Assembly: GCA_963575745.1 (NCBI GenBank)
Contig: CAUYUJ010019281.1
Span: 476,274-540,273 of the forward strand
Reading direction: 5' to 3'
Source: Prorocentrum cordatum
Taxonomy: Eukaryota; Sar; Dinophyceae; Prorocentrales; Prorocentraceae
DNA: 64,000 nucleotides
The notes under the pieces are model-generated. The model worked only from the letters and a program-made list of their open reading frames with translations. It had not been told where the DNA came from and did not search any database. Of the stretch, positions 40,859-52,695 are shown one piece after another. Numbering within the stretch: the first letter of the stretch is position 1; each line of letters opens with the position of its first letter. Made by a program: the position numbers and the translations under genes.

Positions 40859-43210
40859 TCCCACGTAAGGACCCCGAAATTCATCACTTCACTAAACCGA
40901 ACCCAGGACGAAAGTCAGGGGCCGAATTGCTACTGTGATGCAACATCGGTCTCGTACCCTGGCCCACGGTGTCCCCAGGATCTCAGGGAGGCCTCGGCGG
41001 CCTCCAGAGCACCCCACCACGAGGCTCTGGGGCCCCAAGGTGGAGCGACGAGCAGTCGACTCCACGGGCCAGGGGCACCTGTCTGGCAACCCCCGAGCGA
41101 GCGGCGAGGGTGCCCTGACATGCAGTCATTGCAGTACTTGTGCAACGGGCGTTTTCGCCTTGCCTCGGGCCCTGGGGCCGTCGCGGATCGGCCCGGCTCG
41201 AACGGTGCCGCAGAAAGATGTCCATATGATCGGCATCATCTGATCTCGATGCCGATCCCAAGAATTCCTTGGGTTTCTGAGCGCGCATCCCTCAGATTGT
41301 CATCGCACTCGGGCTTGGCAATCTTCGTGATAGAGGCTAGTTATTCTAGGGCTCTGGGCGTCATCTTTCGCTATGCTTCATTTTTTTCGCAGGACCCCTA
41401 ACGGACCCGACAAAAACCCGCAGAGGCCATGATCGCTGCCGTTCGTGACGTTTTTTGCTAGTTCCCGTCCCTTCACAGGAATACGACAAGGCTACAAGTG
41501 GAAAACGGACAACGCCGGAAGCAACATTGGACGCCTTTCTTGAATCCCCCTCACCTTTTTCTTTCTCGCAAGCCATGCCCATCTGCGCTCCAGGACGCTT
41601 CCAAGAGAGCCAGAATGGCCTCCAGACGCCCAAGACGATTTTGGACCCACAACGACCTCAAGACAGCTGAAGAGTCCCCACGATGGCCCCAGAGGGCCCC
41701 GAGAAGACCATGAGGAAGGTCTGAAGAGGCCAACATTATTGACTTCCTAATGTTCGTCGTCAGCTTTGAGCGTCCTCGCCGTTCCGGGGATCCGACATCC
41801 GAAGACGGCCCTCAAGACGGCCCTGGCTGCCTCCTAACTTCCGAAAGCGCCCGACGGACACAGAATACCGTGAGACGGCAGAAAGGCTTCCTCATGACCC
41901 CCGAGAGACCCCCAGAGGATCCCCAGACGCCCCCCATCGGTTCCAGGAGGTCCCACAACGCCCATAACAATTTGTGTACCTTCGGGACGTGCACCCTTTC
42001 GAAGCGAGAGGAGTCCCCACAGAGGCCCCCATCAAGGCCACACAGAGTGCCCAGGAGGCCCCGAGGGTCACCCGTGAGCGGCCCGAGACCTCCTGCCTCC
42101 TCCTCTTCTTTCCTGGTTCTCTCGTTCCTCCCTCTTTCCCCTCCTGAGCCTCTTCGGAGAGCCCTCACGACGCTTCAGGGGGGCAATGGACAGCATGGGG
42201 ACCTACATGGGACGCCCATGCTGCCTCAAGGCGCCCCTCCCTCACCGCCATACTTCCCTCCTCTCTCTATCCCTTTCCTCTCCCTGCCGCCGGTGCCCTC
42301 TTCAGGGGTCTCGCCCGCCCCGTCCTTGTTTTCCTGCGGCCGCGTCCCTCCCTCCTCCTCCTCCTCCTCCTCCTCCTCCTCCTCCTCCTCCTCCTCCTCC
42401 TCCTCCTCCTCCTCCTCCTCCTCCTGCATGGTGGCACAATTCGCTCCGACGGAACCCCCGTTTACGCTTTTTCCGCCAGGGCCGGCACCCTCTGCCCAGC
42501 TGCCGACGCAGCAAGTTCCCAGCTCTGTCCTCGAAGCTCTCTGCCTCGCGAGTCGTGCGCACCGCGCGGGAGCCCTGAGAGGCCCCACAGGATTCTCGAG
42601 CACCTCCTCCGACTCGTCCGAAACAGCCCACAGGCTGCCTCTGCGCCTCGCCTTGCCCCCCCCCCGCACATCTGCCCCCCTGCTTCTCCGAGACTGTCTC
42701 CCTTTCCCTCCTCCCCTCCACCATCTCTTCCACCACCTGCTTTTCCTCCTTCCCCATCGAGCACCTCCTCCTCCTCCTCCTCGTCCTCCTCCTCGTCCTG
42801 CTCCTTCTCGTCCTCCTCCTCCTCCTCCTCCTCTTCCTCCTCCTCCCGCTCTGTCGCCCGCCCCCAGCAAGTGAGACACCATTTTTCCGCCAAGTACACC
42901 TGTCCGCGTCGCTCACGATGCATCCAAGCACCAGCCAGGCTGTTCCTTGCAGCGTCGCTTCATGTGCTCCCCCGTTCACGTAAGGGAGGCGTCTCTGGAA
43001 GGCACCCCCGGTCCAACAGTCCCGAACGGCCGAAGACCCCCCAACATGTCCACGTAAATCAGAGCTTCCAGAACTTCCAAAAGCGCCACCGGGAGGCTCC
43101 CAGAGAGTCCCCAAGACGCCCAGCAATAGACTCCCGAGAGGGCCTCCAAGGCTCAAGGACGACCCCTTTTGTGAAGTGGAAGACGCACAGCGTGGGAACT
43201 AGCATGGCGT
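40859..43210. other. Unassigned, with repeats
   Basis: 41575-41725 and 43030-43170 are inverse-orientation, degenerate relatives of the CTTGGAGGCC repeat (CCAAGACGACC, GGCCTCCAG). (TCC)n tracts are at 42350-42425 and 42765-42845. A hydrophobic frame at about 40190-40310 has poor codon bias. No gene called. Confidence 0.35.
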
Positions 43211-43211
43211 T

Positions 43212-43268
43212 TCCCTCTTCTCCTCCTCCTCCTCCTCCTCCTCCTCCTCCTCCTCCTCCTCCTCCTCG
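43212..43268. repeat. (TCC)n microsatellite
   Basis: About 18 CTC/TCC units. Confidence 0.9.
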
Positions 43269-44089
43269 CTGTTGCCGCCTCGCTCTCCCTGCCTCTCCCG
43301 CCTCCACCCCCCTTCCCCGCTTGTGCCGCACGCCCACAATGTGCCCTGAAAGGTCGGGGCTCGTGGCTCTGTCGGGCCCGCTGTCTTGGCAGCGCCAGAG
43401 CTCGGCCCGCCGGGTCCGTCGCGAGGGGAGGCCCGCGCCGATGCCCGCCCGGCCGCCCGAGGCTCGACCCCCTTCCTGTCTGCTTCTGGTGCTGGGCGCG
43501 CGGCGATGGCATGTCAGCGCCCCCGCCCGCGCTCTCGCACGAAGCCGTGTTGGCGGAGAGTCTGCGGCGAAGGGCACGACAGGCGGGGGGCACGACAGGC
43601 GGGGTGCCGGCCGCGGGAGAAAAAGTATGGCCTCGTCAAGAACACCAGGTCGCACCATAGAGCGACCCTGCGCATGTGCTGGGTAGGGCCGGAGTGTAGC
43701 TCCTCGACGATGATGTACGACCTTGGAGTCTTGAGGTCCTCCCTCCTCCTTCCCTCCGTCTGTCTTGGCTGGCCCTCCGCCTCCCTCCTCCGCGCGGGGG
43801 GACTGGTCCAGGGCAAATCGTCCCAGAGCGGTCTGGAACGGCCGCGGCGCCCCGGTGCATCATCCAGAGCTGCCAGATCTCGGAGACCCCCGACGCTTCC
43901 CCGGTTCGATGCTTGTCCTGGGCGAGGTGAACCCGGACACCCGCCCTCCGTTGCCGTGCCTCTCTCTCTCCTATATAGCTGCCGTGGTGCGCCCGTGCTC
44001 CAGCGCAGCACGCACTGTGCTCCAAGGCGTCCGTGTGAGCACGCCGCGCGCTGTCTCGGCACGTGCTGGCCCCCGCTTCGGCGAGCGCC
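43269..44089. other. Unassigned G/C-rich stretch
   Basis: Several frames are open, none clearly coding. 43900-44080 could be part of the exon that follows. Confidence 0.3.
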
Positions 44090-44490
44090 TCGCGCCGGCG
44101 CTGTCATGCTCTCGGTCCACGCGTGGAGCTCCGCGCCCGCACGCCACGCTCGGCGTGCGGCGCCTCGGGGCCGCTGGACGCAGAGGCCTCCCTCGGCGAA
44201 AGCAAGAAGCAGCGGCGGGAGCCCACGACGCGCGGCCCACAGCGCGCGGCGGAGGAGCGGCCGCGCGGCGGGAAGAGCCTATCCAGGGCTTGGCGGCGCG
44301 CGCAGAGGGGGGCGGCGGCGGTGTGCGGCGCCTGTGCCTGCTGGCCGCACGGACGGCGTACGGTCACGTCGCAGAGTACGGAGGAGCCACTTCCCAAGGC
44401 CGCCCCTCGGCGCCCTGGCCCCTTCGGCCCATCCCTGGCGACGTCCGCCGGCCAACCCCGCTCGAAGACGCCAGCGCGGCCCTGTGCGGG
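44090..44490 (+). CDS. Candidate exon before an introner
   Basis: The best frame by third-position GC reads ELRARTPRSACGASGPLDAE, ASLGESKKQRREPTTR, and onwards; it is Arg/Ala/Gly-rich with no known domain. It ends ...CTG TGC GGG at 44490 in phase 2, where an introner copy begins with GCTCTAGGCC. The sequence after that element continues in the matching phase. Start unknown. Confidence 0.4.
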
Positions 44491-44760
44491 GCTCTAGGCC
44501 TTCTAGATGGGGTCGGAGTAGATGGGATCGGAGGATCGCTCCGCATCGCCGATGCATCGGCGATGCGGCTCGATGTGGAGCCCGATTTTCTCCACGCTGG
44601 CGTTGCCGATGCACCGCCGACGTCGCCGATACATCGCCGATGCATCGCCGATGCATCGCCGATGCATCGCCGATGCATCGCCGATGCATCGCCGATGCAT
44701 CGCCGATGCGGCGCGATCCTCCCGCCCCATCTGCTCGAACCCCATCTGGGAGGCCTCTAG
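44491..44760 (+). mobile_element. Introner-family copy acting as a GC-AG intron
   Basis: Begins GCTCTAGGCCTTCTAGATGG and ends CCCATCTGGGAGGCCTCTAG; the ends TCTAGGCC and GGCCTCTAG are inverted repeats. The core is GATGCATCGGCGATGCGGC followed by about eight GATGCATCGCC repeats. Removing it joins an open frame at phase 2 to an open frame on the other side. The donor would be GC, known in dinoflagellates. Confidence 0.68.
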
Positions 44761-45060
44761 GGGCCCCGCGCACCCCTGCCGCGCACCCTTACCCTGCCCT
44801 CGGGCCGCGCCCTTCCTCCTCCCGGCCCTTCGCCCCGCGCTCCCCCCCCCCCCCCGGTCGCGCCCTGCGCGGCCGAGGCCGCGGGGCGCCGTGGAGGCGG
44901 CGGCGGGCGCCCCGCCGCCGGAGAGGCGGAGCCCGCACTCGGCGGCCGCGGCCTGGGGCGAGGCGCAGCCGCCGCCGGGCCTCGTCGTGCGCGGCTCCCT
45001 CGGGGAGGGGCGGAGGCGACGGCGGGGGCGGCTTGGCCCATGGGGCGGGCACCGTCGCGC
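44761..45060 (+). CDS. Candidate exon after the introner
   Basis: It continues in phase as GPAHPCRAPLPCPRAAPF, then GAVEAAAGAPPPERRSPH and AWGEAQPPPGLVVRGSLGEG. Third positions are nearly all G/C. Low-complexity Pro/Ala/Arg composition weakens it. The true end is unknown; the frame stays open to 45556. Confidence 0.35.
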
Positions 45061-45595
45061 GCATTCGCCCGGGAGCCTCGCCGGAGGCATGGGCCACGGG
45101 CGCCGCTGGATGCGGGCATGGCTCTCCCCCGGGCTCGTCGCCCCCATCGTCGCCCCCGAGGGGGGGGGGGGGGGAGGAGGACCCAGGTCTTTCCGCAGGT
45201 CTTTCCGCCGATCGGATCCTTTTCGATGCGGGCGTGGTTCGACGTCGGCCCTCGGGGCCGTCATCGGGCCCCGGGGCCCTGGGGGAGGGGTCGGGGCCTG
45301 GGGCCGCGCAGTACAAAGCCATCCCGTCGGATGTCCGGGAGGGGGGGGCGGAGACCTCCTCTTTCCTGTGGCTTTCAGATGTCTTCGTTGGCTCTTGGGA
45401 GTTTTCACGCCTCGGGGTGGCTTCCAGCAGCTGCACCTCGCCGAGAGCGTCCTGGGAGTTCCCAGATCATCCCGCACGGCAGCCAGAGGCCCGACCTTCA
45501 TGGCCCGGAAACTGTCAGCCCGAAGCCGAGAGGGAGGTCAGCACCGTCAGACCTGAGCACAGCCAAGACGATGCAATGAGGAGCGCTTTGTGGCG
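45061..45595. other. Unassigned
   Basis: Contains a G14 run at about 45163 and a duplicated CAGGTCTTTCCGC (about 45184/45198). No gene called. Confidence 0.3.
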
Positions 45596-45766
45596 TTGAA
45601 GAAGGAACCCTTTTCGTTGGGGAGGGGCTCGGTGTTCCTTGATTGGTTCACGGCTTGCCTCAGGCTTTCCTTATGTTTTCGATGGGGAATCGAAGTTTAA
45701 CCTGTGGAAAACAGGGGCCTCGTTCCTTATTTCGGGTTCCTGACGTCAACGCCCCGACTGTAATTA
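45596..45766. mobile_element. MITE-like element, TACAGTCGGGGC family, partial
   Basis: From GAAGAAGGAACCCTTTTCGT to GCCCCGACTGTAAT it matches 59310-59491. The right terminal repeat is intact, the left is degraded. Confidence 0.75.
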
Positions 45767-45810
45767 GGAGGGGCTCGGGTGTTCGGGCCGTTCCTTCGAT
45801 TTCTGTCCAG

Positions 45811-45986
45811 GAGGCCGGCTGGAGATCGTGGAGGCCGACTGGGCGCCGCCGCAGCCGCTGGGCGGCCCCTGTGGCGACCGCGAGGCCGCGGCCGCGGCGG
45901 CGGCGACGACGGCGGTGCCCCGACGGCGGCGCCCACGACCGACGACCCGCCCATCGGAGTGCCCCGACCTTGCGGACGGGGCTCCC
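45811..45986 (+). CDS. Candidate exon
   Basis: Acceptor CGATTTCTGTCCAG at 45810. The frame RLEIVEADWAPPQPLGGPCG then DREAAAAAAATTAV has G/C third positions. A GTTGAG donor-like site is at 45987. It may belong to the same gene as 44090-45060. No family. Confidence 0.33.
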
Positions 45987-46084
45987 GTTGAGTGTTCTCC
46001 TGGGGGTCTGGGGGGACGCCCTTCGAAATCTGGCCCTGGTGACGGGCGGGAGGCCGACGGAAGACGGCAGAAGACTGAGATCGC

Positions 46085-46560
46085 TCATAGAGCCTTCCAG
46101 GTAGCTTCAAGACGGCCCCAGAGGCTCCCGAGATGTCCCAAGAGGTTCCCAAGAGGACCCCGAAGAGGCGACAATCACGGCATTCCTTAGGAGAGCGTCC
46201 GGTTTTAACATGTTCCCTTTTTGACCATCGTAGCTTGCACCACGGCCGAAGAGGGCTCCAAGATCGGCACACGATACCGTCCAAGAGGGCCCCAGGAGAG
46301 CCCGAAGACAGTCCAAGCGGGTTCGAGGACGGCACATGAGTGAGGGTTCAAGAGAGGCCCCAGAGGCCTCCAAAAGTCTCCCGAAAGAGCCATCAGATCA
46401 GCGCAAGACTGCCCAAGAGGCCCCCAATGACCAAAAGACAGTCCTAAACGGGGCTCCAGAGAGCCGCAAGAGGCTCCCGAGAGAATCTTCCGAGCGCAAC
46501 AAACAGGCCCCCCCAAGAGGAGTCGAGAGCCCCACCAGCCCCCCAAGACAGCCCAAGAGG
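46085..46560. repeat. Degenerate CCAAGAGGCCCC repeat
   Basis: Inverse-orientation relative of the CTTGGAGGCC family (CCCAAGAGG, CCAAGACGG words). Confidence 0.6.
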
Positions 46561-47740
46561 GCCCAGGCAACCCAGACGGGCCCGAGCCCCTTCTCGCCCT
46601 GATTCGCTCCCCCATTCCTATCTTCCCCGCTCCGCGCTGCCTTACCCTATTCAGGAACCCTGCCGAGGCTTCATTCGCTCCATGCAGGATGCGGACGATG
46701 CGGGAACGAATGCACGACTCCCTGTTCCCAGCTCTCTCCGAACAAGGCTCTGCCTCGCAGGTCCGGCCCACGGCAGAGGAGCCCCGAGGAGCTCCGCTGG
46801 AATTCCGAGCGCCCCTCCTCCGATGCGTCTGCAGCGCATCCCACGGGCACCCCACGGAGGCCCCAGAAAGGCCCCGCTTCACACGCTGCCAATGTGCAGT
46901 CCAGGAACACAAGCGCACAAACAGTGCCCTCGGGCGACCACGGTGGTTACACGAGCTTCCAAGACAGCCTTTCGCACAGCCACGAGCGGCCTGCTTCGGC
47001 CCGCAAGTAGAACGCCACAACGCGGGAACGCGCAGTGCTCTAGGGTCGGGGCTCGCGGCTCTGTGCGGTTGTGGTCGTCTCTGGTCCTCGACCTCGTCGA
47101 CGGCGTCGTCGTCTTCGCTTAAGGGCCCTGCAAACAAAAAACGCACCAAGAACGCACCACACCCGTTTTGGCACCCCGCGAGCAGGTGTTTGACGGCCCC
47201 AGGGCCCAGTGAGCACCCCTGCGGGCGGAGTCCGAATAAAAACCGACCCGCCGTGTGGGTTTGCCAGGGCCACAGGGTGCCCGGGCCGCCCAGGTCGGTT
47301 TGTGCGGTGTCCCCGGTTCGCCCAGCGACGTCTTGTATCGAGATGAGGTCGGGGCTCGTGGCCCTACCATGCTTCCATCTGCGGCCCCAGAGGCCCCGAC
47401 CCTTCCCCCCCAGGGGCAGCCTTTTGCCCAGGATCCGTTTTTGGTGGCCCCCGGGGGCCCGAGGACGGAGGAGGGCCCCCAGGGGCCGACATCGAAGGAA
47501 CGCCCTGATCCAAACATCTCAGCTCGGCGGAGATGTACAATCCACCCGCATGGTAAGGATGGGCAACCTTCCCAAAGGTACCATTGCATCCCAGGCCATT
47601 CGGCCCGTCCTTGGCCACTTTCGCTGGCCAACCTCGTTCGAGAACACGTTGACATGGGCAACCAAGGCCCTTGCATCCTTACCGATTTTGGACATCGAGG
47701 AAAACCCGTCGGCTGGAACAATCAGACCGTCGGCGGTGGC
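46561..47740. other. Unassigned
   Basis: The motif GTCGGGGCTCG recurs at 47046, 47350 and 43353. No supportable gene. Confidence 0.3.
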
Positions 47741-47741
47741 A

Positions 47742-47942
47742 ATGGCGGCGGCGGCGGCGGCCGGGACGTCGGAGCGGCCGCAGGACGACCGCGAGGCCAC
47801 GGCCGCGGCGGGGCGCCGCTTGGAGGCCTCCGCGGCGCACGCCGCGCCGCCCGGCGGCGTCGCCGCGGCGGCGGGGGCGCGGCAGGCTCCCGCCTCGGAG
47901 GCGCTCGCCGTGTGGCAGGAGCTCCATGCAGAGACCCAACGC
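47742..47942 (+). CDS. Candidate first exon
   Basis: ATG at 47742 opens MAAAAAAGTSERPQDDREAT, an Ala/Gly/Arg stretch, then SEALAVWQELHAETQR, 67 codons. It ends at a GTTGAA donor-like site (47943) in phase 0. G/C third positions. Family unknown; Ala-rich composition makes it uncertain. Confidence 0.32.
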
Positions 47943-48044
47943 GTTGAAGCTGTGCATCCCGGCGGAGGGCCCAACCACAGGTGGTTGTGGGTATGGCGCT
48001 GTGGGCACCGCTTTCGGCGGAGTTTCTTGTGAGGGGCTATGAAC

Positions 48045-48480
48045 GCGTGCGGACGCCAGCGGACACGGCCACTTAGGGTCCTTGAAGCATGCGGACTCGG
48101 CCACCAGGGTCTTCGGGGGAGATCGAAGCGCTGCACTGGGCGGGGACGGGAGGCGCATGCGGCCGCGGCCACTGGGGCCTTCGGTGGAGCTCCGTGTGGG
48201 GCGACGAAACGGTGTTCTGGGTGAGAGAGACGCATGCGGCCGCGGTAACTGGGGCCTACGGTGGAGCTCCCTATGGGACCACGAAGCGCTGTACACTGGG
48301 CGGGAGGGCGGGAGAGGGGGGGGGGGGGCGCATGCGGCCGCGGCCCCCCTTGGGGGTACACCGCATGTGGCCGCCCCACCCATGTCGGCACACCCCTCAT
48401 ACGTTTCGCGGCCCCATGGGAGCTCCACAAAAGCGATATTCACATCGACTGCATTCGCAACTGCATGTGGCTCGGCCTTT
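48045..48480. repeat. Degenerate 90-bp satellite array
   Basis: About five units with GGCCTTCGGTGGAGCTCCGT and GCATGCGGCCGCGG, related to 28885-30135. Confidence 0.7.
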
Positions 48481-48524
48481 GTAATTTTATAGAGCGCGTT
48501 CACTGGGCGTTTGGAGGTTTGGAA

Positions 48525-48660
48525 CCGGACCCCCCCCTCCTCTGGATTGAAGGGGGGGGTGTTCGAACCCCCCCTTCCCTGGATTGAAGGGGGGGAATTC
48601 GGCCCCCCACCCCCCCTCCCCCCATTCTCCAGTGACGGGGGAGGGGGTGGGTGGGGGTTC
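48525..48660. repeat. GGATTGAAGGGGGGG repeats
   Basis: Two CTGGATTGAAGGGGGGG copies with GTTCGAACCCCCC; a similar GGGGGTTCGAACTCCC hairpin is at 50236-50260. Confidence 0.6.
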
Positions 48661-48834
48661 GAACCACCCCCCTCTCCTCCTTCCTCCCCTACTTTCCTCT
48701 TTCCCTCTCCTCAGGCCGGCGCCAGCGTCGGCGGCGGCTGGCGGCGGCGGAAAGCGTCGATGAAGACGACGACTTACTTTTCTGGGCGGGCGCCAGCGCA
48801 TGAGGCGGCTGGCGGCGGCGGCGGGGAGCGTCAA

Positions 48835-48968
48835 CGAGGACGACGGCGACGACGATGACGACGACGACGACGACGAAAACCGACGACGGCGACGGCGACG
48901 AAGATGGCGACGACGACGACGACGACGGCGACGTTGGCGACGACGGCGACGACGATGACGACGTCAAC
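48835..48968. repeat. GAC microsatellite
   Basis: (GAC)n with GGC and GAT interruptions. Confidence 0.9.
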
Positions 48969-49074
48969 GCCGCCCACGCACACGGAAGCGTCTGCGGAGC
49001 ATCCGGTCTCGGCACGCGAGGCGCGGCACACATCTACCATCTTAGAGGGGGTGTACTTGTTGTGAGCTCTTGAC

Positions 49075-49850
49075 GCTGTGGCGGTGGTGGTGCTGGTGGA
49101 GGTGGTGGTTGTGGCGGTGGTGGTGGTGGTGTGGTTTATGGTGGTGGTGGTGGTGGTGGTTGTGGTGGTGGGGTGACTGTGTGGTGGTTGTGTGGTGCTG
49201 GTGGTGGTGGTGTGGTGGTTTGTGGTGGTGGTGTTGGTGGTGGTGGTGGTGGTGGGTTGTGGTGGTGATAGTGGTGGTGGTTGCGTCGATGGTGGTGGTG
49301 ATGTGGAGGCTTGTAGTGGTGGTGGTAGTGGTGGTGGGTTGTTGTGGTGGTGGTGGTGGTGGCTGTGGTGGTGGTGGTGGTTGTGTGGTGGTTTATGGCG
49401 GTGATGGTGGTGTTGGTGGTGGGTTGTGATTGTGGTGGCGGTGGTGGTGGTAGTGGTGGTGGCGGTGGTGGTGGTGGTGGCGTGGTGGTGGTTGTGGTGG
49501 GTGGTGCTGGTGGTGGTGGTGCTGGTGGAGGTGGTGGGTGGTGGGTGGTGGGGGTGGGGGTGGCGGTGGTGGTTGTGGTGGTGGTGGTGGTGTGGTGGTT
49601 TGTGGTGGTGGTGGTGGGTTTTGGTGCTGGTGGGTTGTGTTGGCGGTGGTGATGGTGGTGTGGTGGTTTATTGTGGTGGTTGTGGTGGGTTGTGGTGGGT
49701 TGTGGTGGTGATTGGTGGTGGTGGTTGTGTGGTGGTTTGTGGCGATGATGGTGGTGGTGGTGGGTTGTGGTTGTGGTGGCGGTGGTGGTGGTGGTGGCGG
49801 TGGTGGTGGTGGTGTGGTTGTTTGTGGTGGTGGTGGTGGTGTGGCCTTCG
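49075..49850. repeat. TGG/GTGG microsatellite, 780 bp
   Basis: GGTGGT with TGTGGTGG and GTTG interruptions. Frames rich in Val/Trp/Gly, or Thr/His/Pro on the other strand, are artefacts. Confidence 0.95.
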
Positions 49851-50519
49851 GGTCTTCCCACCACCGTGTCTTGGCTTTGGGTCACAGTTCTAATGGATGC
49901 CTCTTGGGGTCTCGTCAGAGGGTTCTCGGGGGCGTTTGAGGCGCATGCGTGAGGGCTCCTGTGCGCTTCTTGGGCGTCTTCTGGAACTTCCGAATGGCCC
50001 CAGGTGGCTTTTGGGGAGCGAGGGCTCGATATGGCGATTCGTATTTTCCGCTGCGGCCTCTGGGCTCTCTGGGGTCATCGTCGCTGCGTCCCCGCCATTG
50101 GTGCTGCCGGCCCTCGCCGGAGCAGGCGCCAGCACCGGTACCGAGGGGACAGGGAAGGGTGGGTTCGCCCCTCCCTCGGGAAGCCGGAAAAGAAAATATT
50201 GGCGGAGTTCGAATCTCCTGCTCCTTTCCCCAGGAAGGGGGTTCGAACTCCCTTCCCCCCATCGGGGGGGGGCGGGTTTGGGGACGGGGGGGTTAGAAAC
50301 GCGCCGCCGAATGTTCCCAAGGCAAGCGCCCGTGAAACGCGCTCATTCTGTAGTTTCGATATTCTTGTTTTCCCTCGATATTGATTGAACCCTGGGGCTG
50401 GCTATCGGGCCTCAGGGCCATCTGTTCTGGACTTCATTTTGGTCCGCGGATTGGAAGATGACCCTGGCGAAGGACCCAACAATATGCGGTTGAGGTGTTT
50501 TTTGTGAATATCGCCTTCG
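49851..50519. other. Unassigned
   Basis: No supportable gene; an anticodon-less TTCGAATC word at 50208 is not a tRNA. Confidence 0.3.
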
Positions 50520-51150
50520 GTGGATCTCTTAGTAGAGCTACGAAGCGTGTGAAGGGTGTACCGAAATGAGGGGGCCGCCATGCGGGCGCTGCCACTGGGA
50601 ATTTTGATACAGAGAGGGGGGGGGCTTTTCATGGGGCCACGAAGCGTGTGATGGGTGTGCCTGACATGGGGCGGGGCCGCCATGCAGGCGCTGTCACCAG
50701 GTCTGTAGGTGGAGCTCCGTATGAGTCCACGAAGCGTGGCATGCGGGCCCCTGCACTGGGGTCTTCGGTGGAGCTTCTCTTGTGGCCACGAAACCTCGTG
50801 AGGGGTGAGCCGAAATAGATGGGGAGGCCACATGTAGACACCGCAACCGAGGCCATCGGTGGAGCTCCCGACGGGGCCACGGATCTTGTGAGGGGTGTGC
50901 GGGAACTGGTCGGGCTGCGGCATGTGGATACCGCCTCTGGGGCCTTCGATGGAGCTCACTACAGGGACACGAAGCGTGTGAAGAGTGTGCCGGAATGACT
51001 GGGGCGGCCGCAGATGGTATCCCCCCCCCTGGGGCCTTCGGTTGAGCTCCCCATGGGACCGCGAAAACTCGTGAGAGGAGCCGAAATGGGCGGCATGTGG
51101 TACACCCCCCTGGAGCCTTCGGTGGAGCTCCCAAAGGGTGCCGACATTTT
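50520..51150. repeat. 90-bp satellite array, third locus
   Basis: About seven diverged units (GGGGCCTTCGGTGGAGCTCC, CACGAAGCGTGTGAAG, GGTGTGCC). Confidence 0.82.
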
Positions 51151-51290
51151 GATATGCGGAGGGCAGAGGCAGGGATGGGAGGAGGGAGGAGGGGGAGGAG
51201 GAGGGGGAAAGGCGAGGAGTGACGCGGGGCGCTGTCTCTTCAAAACGAGGACCCACCACCACAGGATGGCTTGGAAAAAACACATCGGAG
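51151..51290. repeat. Module following the 90-bp array
   Basis: AGGCAGGGATGGGAGGAG, purine tract, AAACGAGGACCCACCACCAC; copy of 30136-30290. Confidence 0.7.
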
Positions 51291-51990
51291 GTCGCAGGGC
51301 CGATGCTTTTCGTCGCTCTCGGTGGCCAGGTGCCGTTCTCGAGCCCCAGGACGGTCAACAGTCCATCCGGGATGTACAGTTGAATCCGGTGAATCTTGGG
51401 GGGTGTCCACAGGCGGATTTTGAGTGGATCTGAACTTTCATATCTCGGGCATTGAGAGAACGCCCGCCCAGACAAATCGACTGAGGACGTCTGCACTGGG
51501 CATTCGGATGTGCATGTGCAATCCCTATGCGGTTTGGCTGGTCGAAGTGTGGTTTGGCCGCGTACATTCGCTTGTTTTTGGACGTCGATTTGTTTTCCAG
51601 GCGGGTCCACTCGGAATGCGGTGCCGTGCGCACGTGGAGTTCCCCTGGAAGTTCTCACTCGGTATGGGCGCCGAGGTGCGACCCCGTGGGCGCGCGGTCC
51701 TGTAGGAATGAGTCTCGCGCGGGGCACCAGCACAAAGCCGCCTTGCTATCCGCGCGGGCGCGGCCGAGAAGTCCGCTCTGTGAGGCCGTGACTTTGGACA
51801 TATGCTTCCCGCTCACCGCTCGGAGGCGCCTGCATTGCCTGGGTGACCTACCCCTCCCAGGAACGTGTGCAGTTGTGTTATCTCAGTCCAAGACAGAGTT
51901 GGTCGGGGGAGAGGGGCGGCGAGGCCGAACTTCATTTTCGCTTTCGCCCAGGAATGTACGAATTGAAGTTGCTATCCTCTTCTGCTGAGA
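51291..51990. other. Unassigned
   Basis: Short frames with poor codon bias only. Confidence 0.3.
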
Positions 51991-51992
51991 AG

Positions 51993-52175
51993 CAACAGTA
52001 TCACGAACGCGTGGCATGGCGATGGGGTTCTCACCGTTTCAGCTTTCCCAAGTCACAAAAGAGTGTGGCAGGGCAACGGGGTTCTCACCCTGTCAGCTGA
52101 CCGAAGTCACGAACGTGTTGCAGGGCCATGGGATTCTCACCACATCGGCCTTCCCAAGTCACGAGCGTGTGGCGT
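51993..52175. repeat. About 54-bp tandem repeat, 3-4 copies
   Basis: AGTCACGAACGTGTTGCAGG with GGGTTCTCACC. Confidence 0.75.
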
Positions 52176-52191
52176 GCGCCCCGCGAGTATA

Positions 52192-52278
52192 TCCGCACAC
52201 CCGTACACCGTAAATCCGTACATCTGCACACCCCGTACATCCGTACATCCGTACATCCGTACACCGTACACTCGCACT
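52192..52278. repeat. CCGTACATCCGTACA short repeat
   Basis: Units of 7-10 bp. Confidence 0.75.
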
Positions 52279-52695
52279 ACATGCGAATTGCCAGGACAAC
52301 TGTTCTGGCACCCCAAGCGTTATGATCCCCAGGGTGTGATCATCGGGGGCGCGGGGTTGTGGGGGCCTGCCGCGCACCGCGGATCTGTCCGCAACGCATT
52401 GCCGTTGGCAAGGTCGGTGCCCCTCGCCAGATGCACGCCAATCGATACGAAATGATCAGGAACGCTAGTCTGAAGTGTCCGACGCTGAGATCGATCTGTC
52501 ACCAAACCTGCGACCCTTTTAATGATGGTTTTCTTTATTTCCTAGGGCTGCAGGCGATCCACGGCGCTGAGATCCTTCGACAGAAAATGATCACACACAT
52601 TGAGCCAGCCCCCCTTTCTCGGCTCCTCTCAGGAGCCGCTTGCTGCCTGGGAGGCGCAGGCCGGTGGCAAGCATTGCCTCCTCTGTGGCCTGCAG
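52279..52695. other. Unassigned, upstream of a good exon
   Basis: No earlier exon of the following gene could be recognised. Confidence 0.3.

Noticed and set aside
49070-49893. Val/Trp/Gly and Thr/His/Pro frames
   Set aside because: Translation of a TGG microsatellite; the hydrophobic look is not a membrane protein.
50205-50260. GTTCGAATC words as a possible tRNA T-arm
   Set aside because: No acceptor stem, D-arm or anticodon arm can be drawn; the word lies in a G/C hairpin repeat.
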